DNA from: Streptomyces sp. NBC_01314
Lineage (GTDB): Bacteria > Actinomycetota > Actinomycetes > Streptomycetales > Streptomycetaceae
Length of the DNA: 64,000 nucleotides
Direction: 5' to 3'
Assembly: GCF_041435215.1 (NCBI RefSeq)
Contig: NZ_CP108394.1
Location: 5,518,001 to 5,582,000 of the forward strand
Under the pieces are notes generated by a model. The model ran no database searches. It saw only the letters and a list, made by a program, of their open reading frames with translations, and was not told where the DNA came from. Made by a program: the position numbers and the translations under genes. Below, piece by piece: positions 60,383 through 64,000 of the stretch. How positions within the stretch are numbered: position 1 is the first letter of the stretch; each line of letters starts with the position of its first letter.

Positions 60383-61891
60383 TCAGAGCCGCTCGTACAC
60401 GATCAACCGTCGCCCATGGGTCCGCTCGTCCGCCACCACGGTGAAGTACTTCTTCAGCACGGCGGCCTTCACCTCGTCCCGTCCCCCCGTCAGCGGCCGG
60501 GCCACGCCGGGCGCGTCGGTGACCAGCAGGATCCGCCGCTCCGCCAGCATCGCGGCCCGTATCCGGGCCGGATCCGCCTCCACTCCCTTCAGAGTCCCGG
60601 ACAGCGCGGGACTCTGCGCGAGCGCGATGTCCCGTAACCCCGCGAAGTCGTCGGGGGAGACCAGCGCGGTGTCGCGCCGGGCCGACGGCGCGAAGAGCAC
60701 CGCGTCGCCGGGCTGCTTCAGGCGTCGCACGTCCTCGGCGGTCGCGAGGACGTCGTCGACGCGGCTGGCGGGGGACCGTTTGGCCAGCGACTGCGGCAAC
60801 AGTGCCACCACCGCGACGGCGACCACCACCGGGACGAGCCATGACGACGCTCTCGGGAACCGTGGCGGGACGGCCTGTACCGCCACGCTGAGGGCCGCCC
60901 CGATCAGGAGCGCCAGACCCAGCATGCTGAACAGGACATAGCGTTCCAGGAACAGGGGCCGGATCAGGGAGAGGCCGAGCAGGCCGATCTGCGGCACCGC
61001 CAGCAGCGGCAGCGCGACGGCCGCCACCGACAGTCGCCCCGCCCGCGGTCGGCTCAGCAGGGCCCCGAGACCGCCGATCGTCAGCAGGACCGCCGGGCCG
61101 ATCATCATGTGCCAGGTCAGCGGCGGTATCCAGGAGACCTGGCCGGACTGCCTCCGGCTGAACAGGACCAACGGCAGGACACCCGCCGTCGCGACCACCG
61201 ATGCCGCCGCCCAGCGTGCCCACGTCGCCCGCGACGCCCGCGTCCACGCCAGGGTCGCCGCATGCGCGGGCACGATCAGCAACGACAGCCAGTTCAGCAG
61301 CCCGCACACCAGGATCGCGGCCCCGTACCCCGCCCAGTACGCCGCCCGGTGCGTACCGTGGCCACTCCGCTCGCGTTGGAGCGCGGTCACCAGTGACAGC
61401 GTCGAGATTCCCGCGCCCGCCGCTATGAGCGCGTACGGGCGGCCCTCCTGGAGATGGAACTGCACGGCCGGCAGCAGCCCGAACGCCAGTCCACCGCCCA
61501 GTCCCGCCCAGACCCCGGCCAGCCGACGGCCGATGACCGTCACACAGACGGCCGCGACCGCCATGGCCAGCACCGAGGGCAGCCGCAGGGTCGTCGTACC
61601 GGGTCCGAAGCACGAGAAGAGGCCGTGCATCAGCAGGTAGTAGAACCCGTGGACGACATCGGCCTGCCCCAGCAGGTGCCAGATGTCGGCGGCCGACCGC
61701 CGCGCCACCTGCCAGGTCGCGGCCTCGTCCCGCCACACGGTGTGCTGCCGGGACAGCCCCCACAGGCCGAGAACGAGGGTCCACACCATGGGGACCGACC
61801 AGAGCGGGAGACGCCGCACCACGGCCACTGCCGCGGCCACTGCCACAGCCCCGGCCGCCGAGCAGGCGGTCGTGACGGCCGTGACGGCCAT
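60383..61891 (-). CDS. GT39/ArnT-like membrane glycosyltransferase
   Basis: 502 residues from ATG 61891; TTG 61927 is possible but the codons between look non-coding. About ten to eleven membrane helices. The first loop keeps the acidic signature HTVWRDEAATWQVA typical of GT-C/PMT-family mannosyl- and arabinosyl-transferases. HFQLEGRPY-like motif VQFHLQEGRPYALI follows. A soluble C-terminal domain (about 400-502) lies at the end. Acts on polyprenyl-phosphate sugars at the membrane; acceptor unknown. Confidence 0.8.
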   Translation of the reverse strand: MAVTAVTTACSAAGAVAVAAAVAVVRRLPLWSVPMVWTLVLGLWGLSRQHTVWRDEAATWQVARRSAADIWHLLGQADVVHGFYYLLMHGLFSCFGPGTTTLRLPSVLAMAVAAVCVTVIGRRLAGVWAGLGGGLAFGLLPAVQFHLQEGRPYALIAAGAGISTLSLVTALQRERSGHGTHRAAYWAGYGAAILVCGLLNWLSLLIVPAHAATLAWTRASRATWARWAAASVVATAGVLPLVLFSRRQSGQVSWIPPLTWHMMIGPAVLLTIGGLGALLSRPRAGRLSVAAVALPLLAVPQIGLLGLSLIRPLFLERYVLFSMLGLALLIGAALSVAVQAVPPRFPRASSWLVPVVVAVAVVALLPQSLAKRSPASRVDDVLATAEDVRRLKQPGDAVLFAPSARRDTALVSPDDFAGLRDIALAQSPALSGTLKGVEADPARIRAAMLAERRILLVTDAPGVARPLTGGRDEVKAAVLKKYFTVVADERTHGRRLIVYERL

Positions 61892-62340
61892 GCGACATCT
61901 CAGGGACAGCGGAGCATCAGTGCTCAAGCGATCGGAGAACTGAGAACGTCCGGGCGGCGAAATCCCCTGTCATCAAGCACCCTGCCTCTGCCCATGTCTT
62001 CTCTCCCCGTTCCCCTGTCCATACGGCGAGGGCAGCGGGCACGCCGAACCACGCCCTGGCCACAGGCCAGGGCGGGTCCGAGTGCTGATCTCCCCCTGAG
62101 AGCCACCCGTTTCGGAGGTCAGCCGACCGGGTGGACATGTCAGAACCTACGCGGCGGGAAGAAGACCTATCCAGTCGTTTTTCGGGTGGGCATGATCACG
62201 CGAAAGGCAGTGAACCCGGAGAGAAAAAGCCCCGTCCACGTGTGGACGGGGCCTTCCGGACGGGGCCTTCCTGCACTGAGCCGCGGACCTACAGCGTTTC
62301 GCCGCGTGCCTATAGCCCTGGAGTCCTTGGGAACGCAGAC
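61892..62340. other. Intergenic region with hairpins
   Basis: 449 bases. A perfect 10-bp hairpin CGCCCTGGCC/GGCCAGGGCG lies at 62052-62074. The pirin terminator is at 62229-62252. No ORF is supported. Confidence 0.5.
62229..62252 (-). terminator. Intrinsic terminator of the pirin gene
   Basis: 11-bp perfect stem GCCCCGTCCAC/GTGGACGGGGC with two-base loop; AAAAA on the plus strand gives TTTTT downstream on the minus strand. Confidence 0.8.
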
Positions 62341-63312
62341 CTACAGTCCTTCGGCGGTCATCCCGTGAACCGCCGGGATCGTCCCCAGCCGCCCCTTCTG
62401 GAAGTCCTCGAACGCCTGCTGCAGCTCGTCGCGGGTGTTCATGACGAACGGGCCGTAGTGGGCCATGGGCTCACGGATCGGCTGTCCGCCGAGGAGCACG
62501 ATCTCCAGGTCGGGGGCGTTGGAGTCCTGCTGCTCGTCCGCGCGGAAGGTGATCGAGGAGCCCGCGCCGAAGACAGCCGTCTGGCCGAGCTGGATCGGAC
62601 GCCGGTCCGCACCGACGGTGCCGCGTCCACCGAGGACGTACGCGAGGGCGTTGAAGTCCTCGCGCCACGGCAGGGTGATCTCCGCGCCCGGCGCGACGGT
62701 CGCGTGGAGCAGGGTGATCGGGGTGTGGGTGATGCCCGGCCCCTCGTGGCCGTCCAGCTCACCGGCGATGACGCGGAGGAGCGCGCCGCCGTCGGGGGTG
62801 GTGAGCAGCTGGACCTGGCCGCCGCGGATGTCCTGGTACCTCGGGGCCATCATCTTGTCCCTGGCCGGGAGGTTCACCCACAGCTGGATGCCGTGGAAGA
62901 GACCGCCGGACATGACGAGGGACTCCGGCGGCGCCTCGATGTGGAGGAGGCCCGAGCCGGCCGTCATCCACTGGGTGTCGCCGTTGGTGATGGTGCCGCC
63001 GCCGCCCTGGCTGTCCTGGTGGTCGAAGATCCCGTCGATGATGTAGGTGACGGTCTCGAAGCCGCGGTGGGGGTGCCAGGGGGTGCCCTTCGGCTCTCCC
63101 GGCGCGTAGTCCACCTCACCCATCTGGTCCATCATGATGAACGGGTCGAGGTGGCGGTAGTTGATCCCGGCGAACGCGCGGCGGACCGGGAAGCCCTCGC
63201 CCTCGAAACCACTGGGCGCGGTCGTCACGCTGAGCACCGGACGGGCCACCGCGTCGGTCGGCGCGGCGACACGGGGCAGGCTCAGCGGGTTCTCGACGGT
63301 CACTGCAGGCAT
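62341..63312 (-). CDS. Pirin-family protein
   Basis: 323 residues, ATG 63312 after AAGGAGGTACC, a near-perfect ribosome site. Two cupin domains; the N-terminal one has the metal motif HPHRGFETVTYII (His-x-His) and later LLHIEAPPE, as in pirins. Pirins include quercetin dioxygenases and transcription cofactors; the role here is unknown. An AT-rich patch (63336-63358) upstream is a likely promoter or operator. Confidence 0.9.
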   Translation of the reverse strand: MPAVTVENPLSLPRVAAPTDAVARPVLSVTTAPSGFEGEGFPVRRAFAGINYRHLDPFIMMDQMGEVDYAPGEPKGTPWHPHRGFETVTYIIDGIFDHQDSQGGGGTITNGDTQWMTAGSGLLHIEAPPESLVMSGGLFHGIQLWVNLPARDKMMAPRYQDIRGGQVQLLTTPDGGALLRVIAGELDGHEGPGITHTPITLLHATVAPGAEITLPWREDFNALAYVLGGRGTVGADRRPIQLGQTAVFGAGSSITFRADEQQDSNAPDLEIVLLGGQPIREPMAHYGPFVMNTRDELQQAFEDFQKGRLGTIPAVHGMTAEGL

Positions 63313-63413
63313 GTCGGTACCTCCTTGTGCGCTCAGTTTAGTTGATTATTGAACTTCCTGCCAGCCCCAACAGCGCACGGACGGCATCCCATTCCCTCCC
63401 CGCGGTGGACGCC

Positions 63414-63904
63414 TCATCCCGCTCCGGGCCACGGAACCAGTGCCACCACTCCCACGGCCATGAAGACCACCCCGGCCACCACAGCCGGACCCTCGACCAG
63501 ACCAGCACTACGAGCAGCCACGTCCCGGCCGACCGCACCGCCGCCCCGCGTCCGACCTTGTTGTTCGCCGGGCCCTAGGGGTCGTAGACGATGTTGTTCT
63601 CCGGGCCCTCGGGGTCGTAGACGATCCCGACCCGCTCGGCGCCCCGGCCCTGCGCGCCACGGCGCTCGCGGCCCCGGCCGCACACGTCGGCGAAGGAGGC
63701 GAAGGAGACGAAGGAGTAGACGTACTTCGTGACGGTGCCGTCCCCGGACCGCTCCTCGTACGACGACTCCAGCTGCCCTTCCACCGTGATCCCCCGGCTG
63801 CGCAGCGCGGCGGCCATCCGCTTCCTCCCCCAGCCGCCCGTCACGGCCCAGACTCCGGCCACGGCCACCACGGGGCCCAGCAGCCACAGGACGAGCGGCG
63901 TCAC
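63414..63904 (-). pseudogene. Broken DUF3592-like membrane protein gene
   Basis: From GTG 63904 the frame gives one membrane helix (PLVLWLLGPVVAVAGVWAV), a domain with GITVEGQLESSYEER and TKYVYSFVSFASF, and IVYDPEGPENN. There a 33-bp in-frame duplication follows in which GAG became TAG, stopping at 63575-63577. Read through, GPANNKVGRGAAVRSAGTWL continues, and after one frameshift near 63505 comes the expected second helix (VVAGVVFMAVGVVALVPW) ending at 63414. Two disabling changes, so probably a pseudogene. Confidence 0.65.
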
Positions 63905-64000
63905 CCGGTCGGGCGAGCCACAGCACGAGCGGCACCAGCGGACAGGCGGCGAGCAGACCCGCCGCGACCCGGTGCCGGGGGCTCGGCGACCAGCGCCGCA
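63902..64000 (-). CDS. Partial gene at the right window edge
   Basis: On the minus strand a high-GC3 frame encodes a hydrophobic helix (RVAAGLLAACPLVPLVLWLA) running into the DUF3592-like start. Its own start lies beyond the window and its true stop is unclear; a TGA in another frame overlaps the GTG at 63904 (GTGA). Identity unknown. Confidence 0.3.

Overview
The window is high-GC actinobacterial DNA with strong GC bias at third codon positions, GTG and TTG starts, many secreted proteins with Ala-rich or Tat-type signals, and lineage-typical families (DUF5753 Xre/DUF397 pairs, RsbW-like ATPases, DUF6247, SpoIIE-type phosphatases). The organism is very probably a Streptomyces. A perfect 16-bp parS palindrome lies between aspS and a SpoIIE-type phosphatase, which suggests that the window lies in the parS-rich part of the chromosome around oriC. 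No rRNA, tRNA, CRISPR array, intact insertion sequence or prophage was recognised.

Left part (1-25 kb): mostly chromosomal housekeeping and envelope genes. These include a TM-helix channel-like protein, a large secreted propeller/Ig-like protein, an OmpR-type two-component system, a membrane-anchored PP2C phosphatase, an SH3 secreted protein, a MocR-type regulator divergent from an alpha/beta hydrolase, an EEP-family phosphatase/nuclease, a FUSC transporter-like protein, a Tat-exported PhoX phosphatase behind a clear PHO box, a VWA protein with a very long Ala/Glu/Pro linker, and metG.

Middle part (25-46 kb): accessory and patchy. It holds a saccharopine-dehydrogenase-like/APC permease/universal stress operon, a truncated DISARM DrmD-like fragment, and two Xre-DUF397-ATPase regulatory modules. 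The most striking unit is a secreted NucA/NucB-type DNase followed 11 nt later by a protein resembling the B. subtilis nuclease inhibitor Nin/ComJ. Next come several broken genes (ATPase and DapF fragments), an orphan 37-codon gene with its own structured leader and terminator, a DUF6247 gene overlapped by a mini-ORF, a PL1 pectate lyase, a cupin, a CAP protein, and an Rpn-like nuclease coupled to a protein that repeats its C-terminal module.

Right part (43-64 kb): an overlapping three-gene operon encodes a DUF4956 membrane protein with a His/Gln-rich tail, a VTC-type polyphosphate polymerase and a beta-helix lipoprotein. Then follow an S8 protease, GPP34 and a methyltransferase. Two paralogous Tat-exported intradiol dioxygenases each have a DmdR/DtxR-like iron box and an intrinsic terminator upstream. 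Then come aspS, parS, a PAS-GAF-PP2C-ATPase regulator interrupted by a 30-bp minisatellite, a BRO-N protein, a membrane glycosyltransferase, a pirin, and a mutated DUF3592-like gene at the right edge. Strong intrinsic terminators separate many units, and several genes (the hydrolase at 13372, FUSC, metG, the Rpn-like gene, the PP2C regulator) appear to be transcribed without a leader.
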